From Amoebidium appalachense (Eukaryota > Ichthyosporea), in the NCBI GenBank assembly GCA_963693365.1, contig CAVNZM010000004.1, forward strand, positions 13,268,001 through 13,332,000: a stretch of DNA of 64,000 nucleotides, given 5' to 3'. Position numbers and translations under genes: made by a program. This document shows positions 1 to 24,700 of the stretch, in pieces; within the stretch, counting starts at the first letter, position 1; each line of letters begins with the position of its first letter. The notes under the pieces are model-generated. The model ran no database searches. It was not told where the DNA came from and saw nothing but the letters and a program-made list of their open reading frames with translations.

Positions 1-726
1 AGCACCGACTATGGCGACACACGGTTCCGCGTTATTGTCTCCGACTACGACTCGCCGCTGAAAACAGTGGAGGCCACACGATACATCCTCAATAGTTGGG
101 CACACGAAACAGGGATAGAGGTCAAATACGTTAATGTTCCGATCCCCAAGCCGCAGGATCCAAGCAAGGGGGTGACGTTTAACAAGGCCCTTACCATAGT
201 ACACGGGGTGAATTTGGTAACTAATGCAGACGACATAGTATTCATCTGTGACGTGGACATGTATCTACCTCTCAATATCTTTGATGCTGTACGGGAAAAC
301 TGCGAGAAAGGAGTGAGGTTCTATGCCCCTGTTTGCTTTTCCCTGTCCCAGCCCGCTGACGGTATGGACCAGTATCTTGGCGCCGGTGAGCGTCGGACAC
401 CAGGGAGAAAAACAGATGCAGCTCAGATTGAGAAGGCGTCACTTGGTAAGGATTCGAACGAGAGGCAGCCGGGAAGAGGGTTGGGCTTTTGGAGACACTC
501 TGGCTATGGCAATGTTGCCTTGTACAAGTATGACTGGAATAGGGTGGGTGATGTAGTGGGCCAGTTTATTAATCAGAGTAAGTGGGGCCACGAGGACTTG
601 CATATATTTGGGGAGTTGAATGCAAAACTGAAGGCAGAGAGGAACGAGTTGAGGGGGTTTTACCACTTGTGGCACCCACGGGCTGAGTGGCAGGTGGATA
701 ACGGAGAGCATAAGGGTGTGCTATAG
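1..726 (+). CDS. Chondroitin-type N-acetylgalactosaminyltransferase-like protein, C-terminal part (5' truncated by window)
   Basis: The frame is open from base 1 and stops with TAG at 724-726, giving about 241 residues of a C-terminal catalytic region. It resembles the CHGN/GT7 family (CSGALNACT, chondroitin synthase), Golgi type II enzymes that transfer GalNAc from UDP-GalNAc to chondroitin chains. Visible signatures are the metal/UDP-binding DxD motif in FICDVDMY (near base 250), GFWRHSGYG (near 485), the GHEDLHIFGEL block (near 590), where the family usually has WGGED, and FYHLWHPR close to the end. The segment between the DxD and GFWR blocks holds a polar, charged insert (about bases 360-470) longer than in animal CSGALNACT proteins. 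The N-terminal anchor and stem lie upstream of the window. Family membership is well supported; the exact acceptor and linkage cannot be read from this fragment. Confidence 0.85.
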   Translation, partial: STDYGDTRFRVIVSDYDSPLKTVEATRYILNSWAHETGIEVKYVNVPIPKPQDPSKGVTFNKALTIVHGVNLVTNADDIVFICDVDMYLPLNIFDAVRENCEKGVRFYAPVCFSLSQPADGMDQYLGAGERRTPGRKTDAAQIEKASLGKDSNERQPGRGLGFWRHSGYGNVALYKYDWNRVGDVVGQFINQSKWGHEDLHIFGELNAKLKAERNELRGFYHLWHPRAEWQVDNGEHKGVL

Positions 727-1375
727 CCCCAGAGTTTATACTATGGGGTGTGTATATAGGCATTTTCAGGCCTGTTTTAGTAAGAACACTGATGTGTTTT
801 TTTTTCTTTTTCTTTTTTATCTTATGGCTTTTCTGAGATTCTGGGGCCTAGGTCATTTGCAAGGCCGTTGGGCGTGTTCGACCTTACAAATGCCAGTCGC
901 GCTTCTTTAAAGACCATTATAGTTTTTTTAAAAAATGTAAATTTATAAAGCACACCACATAAGGCTCCGGTGTCTTTAACCATCTTTTGGTGGTAACTCG
1001 TTACCTTCAGGCATTTTTTCCCCGAAGAAGTTGTTTCCTGGGTGCGGTGACTGTGTGAAGATGGTGGGGGATCCGGAAAAACGTGGTCGGTAGGTGCCCC
1101 TATGTAAGAAAACTTGTATACAAGTGCCACCGGTGATGCTTGACGGCAGGTTTGAATAAGCAAACCATAAAATCCGTACATGGTTTCTTCCAAAGCTATG
1201 CAACATACTTCTAGGGCCGACTGAACTCGTATAGTACCTTATGGGCACCCGGGGCGTGTCGAAACCCCCCTGCGTGCGCTGTACCTGCGCACACACACCC
1301 GCACCGGACGCGGCACGCGCTCACACAAAACAAAAAAGTAGTACACACCACGCACACACACACACACACAGCCTG

Positions 1376-1471
1376 GAGAGAGAAGAGAGAGAGGGAGAGA
1401 GAGAGAGCTGGAGAGAGAGAGAGAGAGAGGGAGAGGGAGCTATCTAGAGGGAGAGAGAGTGTGAGAGAGAG

Positions 1472-1562
<91 letters not shown>
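1376..1562. repeat. (GA)n followed by (CA)n microsatellite
   Basis: Interrupted GA repeats (1376-1473) run directly into an almost pure CA tract of about 88 bases. Confidence 0.95.
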
Positions 1563-1563
<1 letters not shown>

Positions 1564-1924
1564 CACACACAAACGCTCACTCACTCACGCGGACACGTCT
1601 CTCCGACACATATGCACCCAAAATATGCACCCACCCCCAACACCACACACCCACGCACCACCCATGCATCCATCCCGGGGCGACAAGCAAACAAAGCACA
1701 TGAACACTATGGCCGTCTGAGGGACGCCCCCTTCGCAGAGGGTGAAAGTGATAGTAAGAAAAACTACAGTATTGATCTGCACTACCAGTGTGTGTGCACT
1801 TCAAGCGAGCTCGACTGACCAGCGGGGGCCAAACATGTCAGCCTTACAGCTGGCACGTGCTCTAGCTTGTATGTACGATAAATCGGCGCTAGCTGGCTGA
1901 GATGCAGTTCACCTATTGTAAATT

Positions 1925-1930
1925 AATAAA
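1925..1930 (+). terminator. Candidate polyadenylation signal AATAAA
   Basis: A canonical AATAAA in an AT-rich stretch is the first one downstream of the glycosyltransferase stop at 726. The 1.2 kb distance implies a long 3' UTR crossing a (GA)n/(CA)n tract, so the assignment is tentative. Confidence 0.3.
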
Positions 1931-2043
1931 AAGTGTTTCTAAAAAAAAATCGGTCTCTACGTGCGTTTTGTGCCCCTATTCAGCTATGCCTTTATTAAGA
2001 GTACAAAAGTTTCGCACCCTAGCTGTGTGATGTCATCTCGCCG

Positions 2044-2128
2044 GGTAGCTCTATTTTTCAAGGTAGGTGAGTCACGTGTTCAGCCGCTCTCCGTATCGTC
2101 CGCGTCTCCTTGAAAAATAAGAGCTACC
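2044..2128. repeat. Inverted repeat (hairpin), about 20 bp arms
   Basis: The left arm at 2044-2063 reads GGTAGCTCTATTTTTCAAGG. The right arm at 2108-2128 is its reverse complement except for one extra base. The loop is about 44 bases. No target duplication or coding capacity was seen. Confidence 0.6.
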
Positions 2129-3757
2129 TTCTGGGTAGCAGGCCTTACGGTACTGTATACGTACGCCCCGCTCCGCGCCAGATATCCCCGGCCACGGCCC
2201 ACGGCCGTCTCGAAAAATCTATTTTTATCTTTCTATTTTTAGTAATACTTTTACATTTTGGTAGTATCGATATCCCCTGCGCAGCGGGGTCACGTGAATG
2301 TGATAATACCTTGGAATGAAGGGAATGCAAGGTATGTGCCGTTTTATCCCGGCAAGTTAACGTTCACTGTACGTGACTGGCAAGTCCCGCCCTGAGACTG
2401 ACGGCGGACTCGGTGGCCGTTGTCGAGCTTCCGTGTCACTCGTGCCTACACATCATGCATGACTAGTAATTATTAGTTGGCACTAATAGTTACTGTGCAT
2501 CCAACCAATATTATTATTACGCACACTATACTTGTAGTGGCACAGTACTCCAGCTGCTACTGAGGTGAGGTCAATACTCAAACAACAAAGTATGCACACA
2601 TGCATGCTTCTTGGAAGTTGGAGCTCCTCAGACAGAAGCCCGTTTACACTTGCCTACTAGGTTAGTCTCAAGTCGACATTTTTTTTTGTAGATATACACG
2701 TTATATTAGGTACCAGACATATCGATATTTGATTTGCAGCGTATGTATGGTATAGATGCAATTGAGCCATATGCATCAGTGAGCATGCACCAGCAAACAA
2801 CCGTAAATCTGCAAGCCACGACAGTGCCAAAAAATAAACAACAAGTGTAACGCAAAAGAGAGTCGATGCCAGTTTAAAAGCGAGCAAATTGAGTCTTATC
2901 AAATCAACTACTATGTGTGCCGGATAATTGTAGACTGCTTTCAATCTCAGACTCGAGACTACTCATAATACCACAATAAGTATACATACCTGTCAATATC
3001 TATCTATACGAAAGCCAAAAAAAACCTATGCGAAGGTTGCTGTGTTCTGTGAGTATTGGTTCAATGTGACATAGGGGAGGCTCGAGGACTGGAAAACAAA
3101 ATCCTTTCCAGCCGTCCACGAGTTTGTTCCAGGAAACAGCAAAATGAAGTAAATCAAAGGTGAGGCCTTAGTCCAATTATTGTGCTCCCATTTTTACACC
3201 CTGGCTTTCCTTTCTCTCCTCGATTTTTCACAGTGTCTCTTCTAGGTATTCTGTCCACGTGCACTGTTTTGAACGCTTTTATTTGGGGCCAGTTTACGGA
3301 CGTCCCAACACATTAGGCCACCCGCATTCATCCCCTTTTACACAGAAGCAAATTTTTGAAACACACCCATGCTCAAAATAGTGTCACATGATACACACAC
3401 TGTGCGTGCACACGCACATGCCCCCACACTGTTACAAACGTGTACACATCACGCGTGTGCATGCCTTCACAAATTCACACATACACACGTGCATGCACAC
3501 GGACATGCTCATCCTACAGCCACACACGCACGCACACACAGAGAGAGGGGGGGGGGGGGATGGGAGAGAGAGGGGGGGGGGGGGGGTGGGGGGGGGGGGG
3601 GGAAACCCACACAATCACACATTTTGAACCACACAAACATGTACCTGCACACAACACAGGTGGGCCACACGCATATGCTGGCGAGACCGTCACACCCTGA
3701 TACACAAGCGCACATGTTGTCCATCATGACACAGATATACCCACACTCCGTACGGGC

Positions 3758-3828
3758 GTGCACACACACAGACACACACAAACACACAAACACATGCACA
3801 CACACACACATACACACACACACACACT

Positions 3829-3913
<85 letters not shown>

Positions 3914-4080
3914 ACACACACACACATCGTGACACGTATGCGCGCACACACGCGCGCGCACACACACCACACACACACACAACCACGGGGTGCAGGCAGG
4001 CACACTTGCAGAATCACAGGCATACATGAACACTGTTGCACTCAATACACATGTTCAGCACAGATACACCAGCCACATGC

Positions 4081-4140
<60 letters not shown>
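3758..4140. repeat. (CA)n microsatellite block
   Basis: Interrupted CA repeats with purer runs near 3838-3925 and 4083-4139, upstream of the signal-peptide exon at 4445. Confidence 0.9.
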
Positions 4141-4141
<1 letters not shown>

Positions 4142-4444
4142 CACGCACGCTTAATCGTGCGTGTGCACGCATATACATGCACGCCTGCACTCCTACACAC
4201 CCACACACACACACACTTCATGGAGTCCCTCACTTGCGTCCACGCTCTTGCTCACATTCTTATTATCACACAGACACGTACATGCACACACACTCACTCA
4301 CTCACACACTCACACACACTCACACACACACACCTACTCACACCACACACACACACACAATCACCTACGCGCACACACCAACAACCATACACCCATCAGC
4401 AACAGTACCTTGGGGAAGAAACAATCATCACTCCCATTGGCAGC

Positions 4445-17576
<13,132 letters not shown>

Positions 17577-17972
17577 GCTTTTTCATTTTCCCTCCACGTG
17601 CCACCAAACCGTATACATAATACCCGATTCAGGCGAATAGTTGACATGAAGATCCTCTATCTGTGTTGAAACAGTGCCAGCCCCCACCAATTCCCATGCA
17701 TGCGTTCCGGTGTTCTAATCCAATCAAATCCGTTCACTGCAGGCCTTACATAGCAAGTGGAATGCAAGGCCCAACGAACCATGGGCACAGATGAGCTGCC
17801 ATCCACGTGTGATTGGAGGATTACCGGGGATGAACACCTTCTATTGTATTTCAACAAGACTTCAAAGTGCATATTGCGTTGTGTATGTATGGCTAACACT
17901 TTTAGCACCACAACATCAACTTAGTAAGAAAAACATTCACAATGTGGCACAGGTTGAACCCAGCAAACAGTA

Positions 17973-17978
17973 GATTAA
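17973..17978 (+). terminator. Candidate polyadenylation signal ATTAAA
   Basis: The variant hexamer ATTAAA lies about 400 bases after the proposed stop of the membrane protein gene; an AATAAA also occurs at 18893-18898. Either could serve; neither is proven. Confidence 0.25.
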
Positions 17979-18220
17979 ACACAGGCACAAAAGGCATGTG
18001 GTAGTAGAAGTTTTATGAAGGAGGGCTTATAGACAGCAACCACACACACCGGCAAGTTACCGTACACGCATACGTGCACACACACACACGCATGTCAAAT
18101 ACACATCAAGACTGTTACAGCTGTACAGCACACACAGTCCTTCATGTGCACATACCTTTACCAAGAATGTGTATACATGCACACACGCCCACTGCCTCAC
18201 AACCACACAACTGCACGCAG

Positions 18221-18256
<36 letters not shown>

Positions 18257-18271
18257 TCACACTCACACACT

Positions 18272-18302
<31 letters not shown>

Positions 18303-18303
18303 A

Positions 18304-18341
<38 letters not shown>

Positions 18342-18407
18342 CATGCACACGTGCACCCACACTCGCGCACACCCACACACCAACACACACACACACACAC
18401 CCACGCC

Positions 18408-18495
<88 letters not shown>

Positions 18496-18575
18496 AAACT
18501 CGCGTGCGCAAACACACACACACACATACACACAAGCGCTCACACACACACACATACACACACACAGCGCACAAC
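18221..18575. repeat. CA-rich block with a (GC)n core
   Basis: Interrupted CA repeats with a short alternating CGCG stretch near 18440-18456, a Z-DNA-prone arrangement. Confidence 0.9.
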
Positions 18576-19566
18576 ACTCAGGCACGTCAGACACACAAAC
18601 GTAACGGACAACACAGCTAGTTCTGAAACACGCAAACACAAAGGCAAACAAACCGTGTGTGAACACAACCCACCTAGCCACGCGCAACACCACCAAACAT
18701 GCACGTGGGCTCTGCCAAACTTAGCAGGAAATAGTATTAGCCTAATCCCCCGAAACCCCTGTGAGTACTTTGGTCCGACCCATAGTGGATCATATTTGTA
18801 TGGCCAAAATGCCGTCACACACACACATTACCGTACGTATGTTAGCTATGTAGGACAATATGCATCGAATGTGCAGCGCCAGGCAGCGCGTGAATAAATG
18901 AAAGTACAAGTCATTACGTGTCGCGGTGCGGGGGTGACCAAAAAATCTTGCCCAGAAGCCATGTGCTATTCCTTGTGTTCGTACTGGCAGCCTATAACAG
19001 GCTGTGCCCATTTGCCAGCCTATCCGGGATAGTCGAGATCACTCCTTCCATCCTATCCGGGTGCTAGTATTAATATTGAGAGCGCAAGTATGCAAGTTGG
19101 GGTATAATATGTGACGCTGTGGCACGAATAACAGCATTAATGCCATTTGCTTTTGCGTGTTTATATAATATTACTAAGTTTGAATTGTTTTATTTAGGGC
19201 TAAAGGTACCTTGCAACCCAACACACTTGTATAGGCCAGATGCCATCTTATAAATTAAATAGATCGACCCAGCCCAGCAAGTCGAAGGCCCTTAAGGTGC
19301 AATAGACCGCCTCGGCCTACTCTGATTTTCCAAAAACGGATATTTACTTGAAACCCTTAATGTGAGCAACTATTCTGGCAAGTTGAAGCACCCCCACTGT
19401 CGTCGTATTTATTACCATACCAGGCTGTTGGCCTATCGATGATCATACCCTGTCTGTGTGAATGCCCTTAGACTTTTTGTAGTGTTCTTGTTAAATTAGC
19501 AGCGTGTTCTGAGCAACCAAAGAAAATAAACTCGCAGCCTTGCAGCCTGAGAGGGCAGGGGCCCTT

Positions 19567-19606
<40 letters not shown>

Positions 19607-19981
19607 GCAAAGGGGGACATTAGATTTCATGTGACTCAAAACTATGTGCAAAAAATTTCAGGTGAGTCTACACATTTAGGACATCCAGCGGAAAAAAATC
19701 CCAGCGCAAAAATATGCTTAACAACCTTCCTCCCGTGTGACCCTTCCTACCCTTTGACCCCCTTTAAATTGGCAGATTACATGATTCACATCCTATATGG
19801 CTTATTCTAACTAATACCCAAATTTCGATCATATCAGGTGCCAAAGTTTAACATAGAGTCACTTGGACTAGACCTATTCACTCAAGGTTCTGGGGGCCCT
19901 TCCCTTTTCCTTTGATCAAGTTTTTTTCTCCTCCAGAAGGGAGAAGGAAGAAAGGGAGGGGGGGGGGGGGGGGGGGGGGGG

Positions 19982-20233
19982 GTACGTATACGGTTCATAT
20001 ATTGTGGTGCACTTCGAAGCCGGGGGGAAAGGCGGAAGAAAGGGGGGGGGGGGGGGGATTTTACGTTCAAGTCTTGTCCTGCAGCTGTGCATTTTGGAAA
20101 AAGCTTCGAAGTGCACCACAACGTATCAACCGTGTACGTACCTACCCAAAATGCACAGCTGCAGGACTCGACTTGAACGTAAAATCCCCCCTCCCCCCCC
20201 CCCCCCCCCCCCCTTTCCGCCTTTCCCCCCGGG
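19982..20233. repeat. Interleaved inverted repeats (A B A' B')
   Basis: Arm A (about 19982-20020) is complementary to A' (about 20102-20140) with roughly four mismatches. Arm B (about 20020-20098) is complementary to B' (about 20146-20233), including a G-tract facing a C-tract. The order is A-B-A'-B' rather than a nested A-B-B'-A' hairpin. Confidence 0.7.
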
Positions 20234-20606
20234 AAAGGAACATTAAAGTATGCAAGGTAAGTGGAGGTGATGATGGTGGAGGTGGTGGCAGTGGGAAATG
20301 TGTACGTGTGTGTGGAGGGGGGGCGGGGGGGGGGGGGGAAGGGAGGGAGCGGAGTGAAAGAAAGAGAGAGAAGCAAGGTATAGATGTAGCTACGGGCATG
20401 CGCAACGGTGTGGGTAAATGAAGGGAATTTGGCGCGGGCAGGCCTGTTTAATGTGACACTGTTAAGGGGGGCAGGTACTTGATTGCAGTAAGGAAAGAAG
20501 CCCCCGAGAAGGACAAGGGGTCGGGTGGGTGGAATGGGGGGGGGGGGGGGGGGGGGGAGGGAGGAGGAGGTTGCAATGCAGTGTGCCCTGGTATAGGTGC
20601 CCGCGG

Positions 20607-20815
20607 TGTGTGTGTGTGTGTGTGTACGTGTGTCTGTGTGTGTGTGTGTGTGTGCGCGTGCGCGCATGCGCGCGCGTGTGTGCCTGTGTATGCATGCACG
20701 TATGTGCGTATGTGTGTTGGTGTGGGTGTATGTGTGTGTTTGCTGTGTATGTGCGTGTATGTGCGTGTCTGTGTGAGGTGTGTGCGCGTGTGTGTGTGTG
20801 TGTGTAAGTGTGTGT
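20607..20815. repeat. TG-rich microsatellite block
   Basis: Interrupted TG repeats with CGCG islands in intergenic DNA; the Val/Cys reading frames across it are repeat artefacts. Confidence 0.9.
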
Positions 20816-21582
20816 ATGTGCTATGTGCCTCTTTGACGCAGGCTGTTTTTTTTTTTTTTCAGGGGGGGGGGATCTTGACGTGCGTGGTGGTGTGCATGTC
20901 CGCAGGCTTTTTTTAATATTTTATTATTATTATCTTTTTTTGTGGGGGGGGGAAGGGGGGGGATTTGACGTGTGTGGTGTGCATGTCGAAGGGGAAAGGA
21001 ACCGTTGGGCACACAAGGAAGAACGTGGTGCCATTGATAGAAGGAAATGAAAGCATGTGGGTAGGGGCAAGGGGGATGAGACAGGAGGAGGGGCAAAGTT
21101 GTGTGGAGAGGATTTTGGTTATTTACAATGAGGAGAGAGGAAGGGTAGATAAGTTCATATCAGGCGGACATCACCCAATATTTATGGAGCAACAGTGTGT
21201 GTGTTTGCATGCCTGCGCCTGTGTGTGTGTGCTTGGGTAATGATTCAGGGGGGAGGGGGATAAAGGGGATCCAACCACATGGGTTTCTGGATCACATGCT
21301 CATTTAATATGCCAAACCGTGAAACCCAAGGGCACGCAATACCTAAAAGCGTTTCCTCTCAAGGCCAACATATAAAACGAAGCTTGGAGCTACATAGCAC
21401 TTTTCAGATACTATTAATACAAGAAGATGCCCGGGTGCATACCACCAAGCCTGCACTTTGACACCCCGTGGCATTGCTAACAGGTATTGTAAGTTCGCCA
21501 ACTAAACTAATGGCTGAAGACAACGGTGACGAGGCTACAAATATGGGTGTTCGAAACGTGAATCTTTTTAGGTGCAGGCATA

Positions 21583-21613
<31 letters not shown>

Positions 21614-21733
21614 GTCTCACCCCCCCGTCCCCAAAAGAAAAAAAAAAAAAAGAAAAAAAAAAAAAGAAAGAAACACCTGCCTTTGTGAGGTGTGTCACTC
21701 TCTTTCTGTGGCATACTTCAGGCCCTGAGCGCC

Positions 21734-22930
21734 TCAGTGTTTCTTAGGGGGCTTTGTTGTTCCCATAAACTGGTTCATCATAGCAGTAGGGTTTGACATC
21801 AATGCCATGGGGTTAGCCATCTTGCCGCACTTCTTGCAGGGCTTGTAGGGCTTCTTGATGTTACCCATGCCCATGCACTTGTAACAGGTCGGCATAGACG
21901 TAGAGGTGCCGGTTGCAGGGGTTGAGCTTGTGGCTGCATGGGGTTTTTGTGCCGGGGGAGGGGGACCTTGGTAGTAGTTCTGGTTGGGTTTGTAGGTAGC
22001 CCCGGGTGCAGGTGCCCCGCTTTGGAGTGGGTAGCCGACCGGTGGCTGGCCCTGGGGAGGAGGGTAGCCGTAACCCTGCTGGGTTGGATAGCCTGGGGCA
22101 CCGCCTGGGGGAGGGTAGGCCCCCTGCTGCCCAGGGGGAGGGTAGGCCCCTTGAGAAGGAGCATGTGCCGGGGGATAGCTGGGTTGTGGAGGATAGCCCT
22201 GTGCTGGTGGCGGATATGCTGAAGGCGCACCGTGGCCCGACGGCGGAGGGTAGCCCGGGGCAGAACCGGATGTAGGTGGGGGGTAGCCCGGGGCAGAACC
22301 GGATGTCGGTGGGAGGTAGCCCGGGGCAGAACCGGATGTAGGTGGGGGGTAGCCCGGGGCAGAACCGGATGCAGGTGGGGGGTAGCCCGGGACAGAACCG
22401 GATGCAGGTGGCGGGTAGCCCGGGGTGGAGCCGGTTGTGGATGGCGGGTAGCCCGGGGCAGAACCGGCTGTAGGTGGCGGGTAGCCGGGAGCCGAGCTCG
22501 TTGTGGGTGGAGGGTAGGCTCCTGCCGGTGGGGGGTATCCAGCTTGGCTTTGGGGTGCCGACGGGGCACCGCCTTGTGCAGGCAGCGCGGATGGAGCCTG
22601 AGCCGGAGGGGGATAAGGCGAAGGGGTACCTGCAGGCGGGAGGTAGGGCGAGGGAGCACCCTGGGCGGGGGGAGGGTAGCCCGAGGCCCCCTGTGGTGGA
22701 TAGCCCCCATGCCCACCGGCCGCAGGTGGCGGGTAGCTGCTGTCAGGCGCCGGAGGTGCGGAAGGGGGTGCACTAGGTGCCTGGGCGGGGGGAGGGTAGG
22801 GGGAGCCGTAGGGCGCGCTTTGCGGTGGGGGGTAGCCCGAGGTCGGTGGCGGGTAGCCTGCCTGGCTCCCAGCAGGGGGGGGATAGCCAGGGTACCCCTG
22901 GCCGGCCTGTGGAGGGGGGTATCCTGACAT
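21734..22930 (-). CDS. YPPP-repeat protein with C-terminal CX2C...CX2C motif (398 aa)
   Basis: This is a single-exon minus-strand gene. I chose the ATG at 22930 (MSGYPPP...) because the repeat starts there; the ORF extends 30 codons upstream, but those are of different composition and a TATA-like box lies behind. Residues 1-330 are low-complexity Gly/Pro/Tyr/Ala with about 20 YPPP units (XYPPX-type repeat), including about nine near-perfect tandem copies of an 11-residue PGYPPPTSGSA unit. The last ~50 residues differ: CYKCMGMGNIKKPYKPC followed by KKC, a possible zinc knuckle reminiscent of half a DnaJ CxxCxGxG module, then Met-rich and basic residues. There is no signal peptide or membrane span, so it is probably cytosolic. 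YPPP-rich proteins often act as flexible scaffolds or condensate-prone linkers; a specific role here is unknown. Confidence 0.85.
   Translation of the reverse strand: MSGYPPPQAGQGYPGYPPPAGSQAGYPPPTSGYPPPQSAPYGSPYPPPAQAPSAPPSAPPAPDSSYPPPAAGGHGGYPPQGASGYPPPAQGAPSPYLPPAGTPSPYPPPAQAPSALPAQGGAPSAPQSQAGYPPPAGAYPPPTTSSAPGYPPPTAGSAPGYPPSTTGSTPGYPPPASGSVPGYPPPASGSAPGYPPPTSGSAPGYLPPTSGSAPGYPPPTSGSAPGYPPPSGHGAPSAYPPPAQGYPPQPSYPPAHAPSQGAYPPPGQQGAYPPPGGAPGYPTQQGYGYPPPQGQPPVGYPLQSGAPAPGATYKPNQNYYQGPPPPAQKPHAATSSTPATGTSTSMPTCYKCMGMGNIKKPYKPCKKCGKMANPMALMSNPTAMMNQFMGTTKPPKKH
22240..22500 (-). repeat. 33-bp coding minisatellite in the YPPP gene
   Basis: About nine tandem 33-base units, each encoding one 11-residue PGYPPP(T/A)SGS(A/V) block. 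Units differ at few positions, suggesting recent expansion. Other frames stay open across it, giving shadow ORFs. Confidence 0.85.
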
Positions 22931-23078
22931 ATTGCTAAGGATGTTGACTAGCGAGATATAAACAGGAATAGTGTGAAGGTAGCTCAAGTTGACTAGAATG
23001 GACCTTGGGATCTCTCTCACACTACAACAAAAAATAATAAAAAATTAAGCATTTGATAGCGCTGCTAAAGTTGATGCT

Positions 23079-23088
23079 TTTATATCCA
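23079..23088 (-). promoter_or_regulatory. TATA-like box for the YPPP gene
   Basis: On the minus strand it reads GGATATAAAA, about 150 bases upstream of the chosen ATG. The position fits a core promoter with a UTR of roughly 120 bases. Confidence 0.45.
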
Positions 23089-23416
23089 GATCCTCCCCGG
23101 CAGGCAGCGGCAGCTGAGCGGCTCACAGTCACGGCGTCACTGGTGGGCCAGTGACTGTTGCTGTGGTTACCGTGACAAAGCGTTGTAGTTGTTCTAAAAG
23201 GTCTGCGCCATAAATATAACTATGTGTTTATTATTGTACATCCCTGTTAGCGCAGTGGTAACAAAAGTTCCTTTTCTTTTCTTTCCTTTTTGTTCTTTTC
23301 CCCCTTTCCTTCTCTTCCTTCCTTTTTTTTCCCTGTCCCACGGGATCTTTGCCCTCCTCTGCCGGATATTTATGATTGGACGCCCTCTAAATAAGCAATT
23401 CTTCCAAGCGATGCTG

Positions 23417-23424
23417 TGACGTCA
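23417..23424. promoter_or_regulatory. CRE palindrome TGACGTCA
   Basis: Perfect CREB/ATF-type site in the divergent intergenic region, about 490 bases upstream of the YPPP gene ATG and 680 upstream of the CBR4-like ATG. Confidence 0.4.
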
Positions 23425-23570
23425 TTCATGCACGCATAGCCCGATCGAATGATCAGATGATTCTGAGAATTGATGCCCTCTGAGACGATCGAGAGCTCGA
23501 GAGCGCGAGTGCTAGGGAGAAAAAATACTTGAGTATACATAAATCTACTTTGTGTATGCTCATATATACA

Positions 23571-23910
<340 letters not shown>

Positions 23911-24102
23911 TGTGTGTGTATGTGTGTGTGTGTGTGAGTGTGTGTGTGTGTGTGAGCGACAGAGAGAGAGAGAGTTCGTATGGTTAAAGACACAAAACAT
24001 GGACCTATGCATGTATAGGGCTATAACACAGGGATTGGGCAAATTAAATCCTAGTACACTTGGAAGAGAGTTAGGACACAGGCTACTGGTCTTGTAGAAA
24101 GC

Positions 24103-24462
24103 ATGTTGACTTCAAAGGTAGCGCTAGTCTCTGGTGGGAGCCGGGGTATAGGCCGGGCTACTGCTGTTATGTGTGCAAGGGAGGGCGCCAGAGTGGCAGG
24201 TGCGTATGTGGAAGCGCAGCATAGTACCCCTAACACCTCGAAACAATTTAAAACCCCAAGTTTCTGAAGATCTTGGCATACAGATATTCATACTTGAGGG
24301 ACGGACACATGTACGGACACGCATTACCGTTATAACATATACATGCACACGTCACCACACAAGTTCAATAGTGACACAAGGTCTTACAGACACACGCGGG
24401 AAGTACACCCATACATAACAGGCACCGGATATTTTTTTTCTCCGCCATTCAAAACCCCCTCC

Positions 24463-24498
<36 letters not shown>

Positions 24499-24646
24499 AC
24501 ACCTCCCTTCTCGACGACCGCCTGCCATAACGGGTGGCCTTGGTCCCACGCAACACGGTAGCCCGTTCCTCATTCCTCCACAATGACAACTCAAATGGAA
24601 AGGCTGAAACTTTACAACAGATATGCCAGACCAAAACAACAAGAGA

Positions 24647-24700
<54 letters not shown>

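Larger units (their letters stand above)
727..4444. other. Intergenic region, repeat-rich
   Basis: No convincing gene is seen between the glycosyltransferase stop and the signal-peptide exon at 4445. It holds a (GA)n-(CA)n block near 1376-1562, a hairpin at 2044-2128, unremarkable AT-rich sequence to about 3360, then CA-rich DNA with a G-tract at 3548-3601. Long reading frames here are translations of CA or TG repeats. Confidence 0.6.
17577..21733. other. Intergenic region between the membrane protein and YPPP genes
   Basis: No gene is supported. It holds a CA-rich block at 18221-18575, a G45 tract near 19570, interleaved inverted repeats at 19982-20233, a TG-rich block at 20607-20815, and a C-tract/A-tract compound at 21584-21668 just past the stop of the minus-strand gene. 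Confidence 0.6.

Noticed and set aside
21799-22927. Arg-rich ORFs in other frames and on the other strand over the YPPP gene (324 and 231 codons)
   Set aside because: They stay open only because of the 33-base coding repeat; the YPPP frame alone has a sensible start, a distinct C-terminal module and promoter-like sequence.
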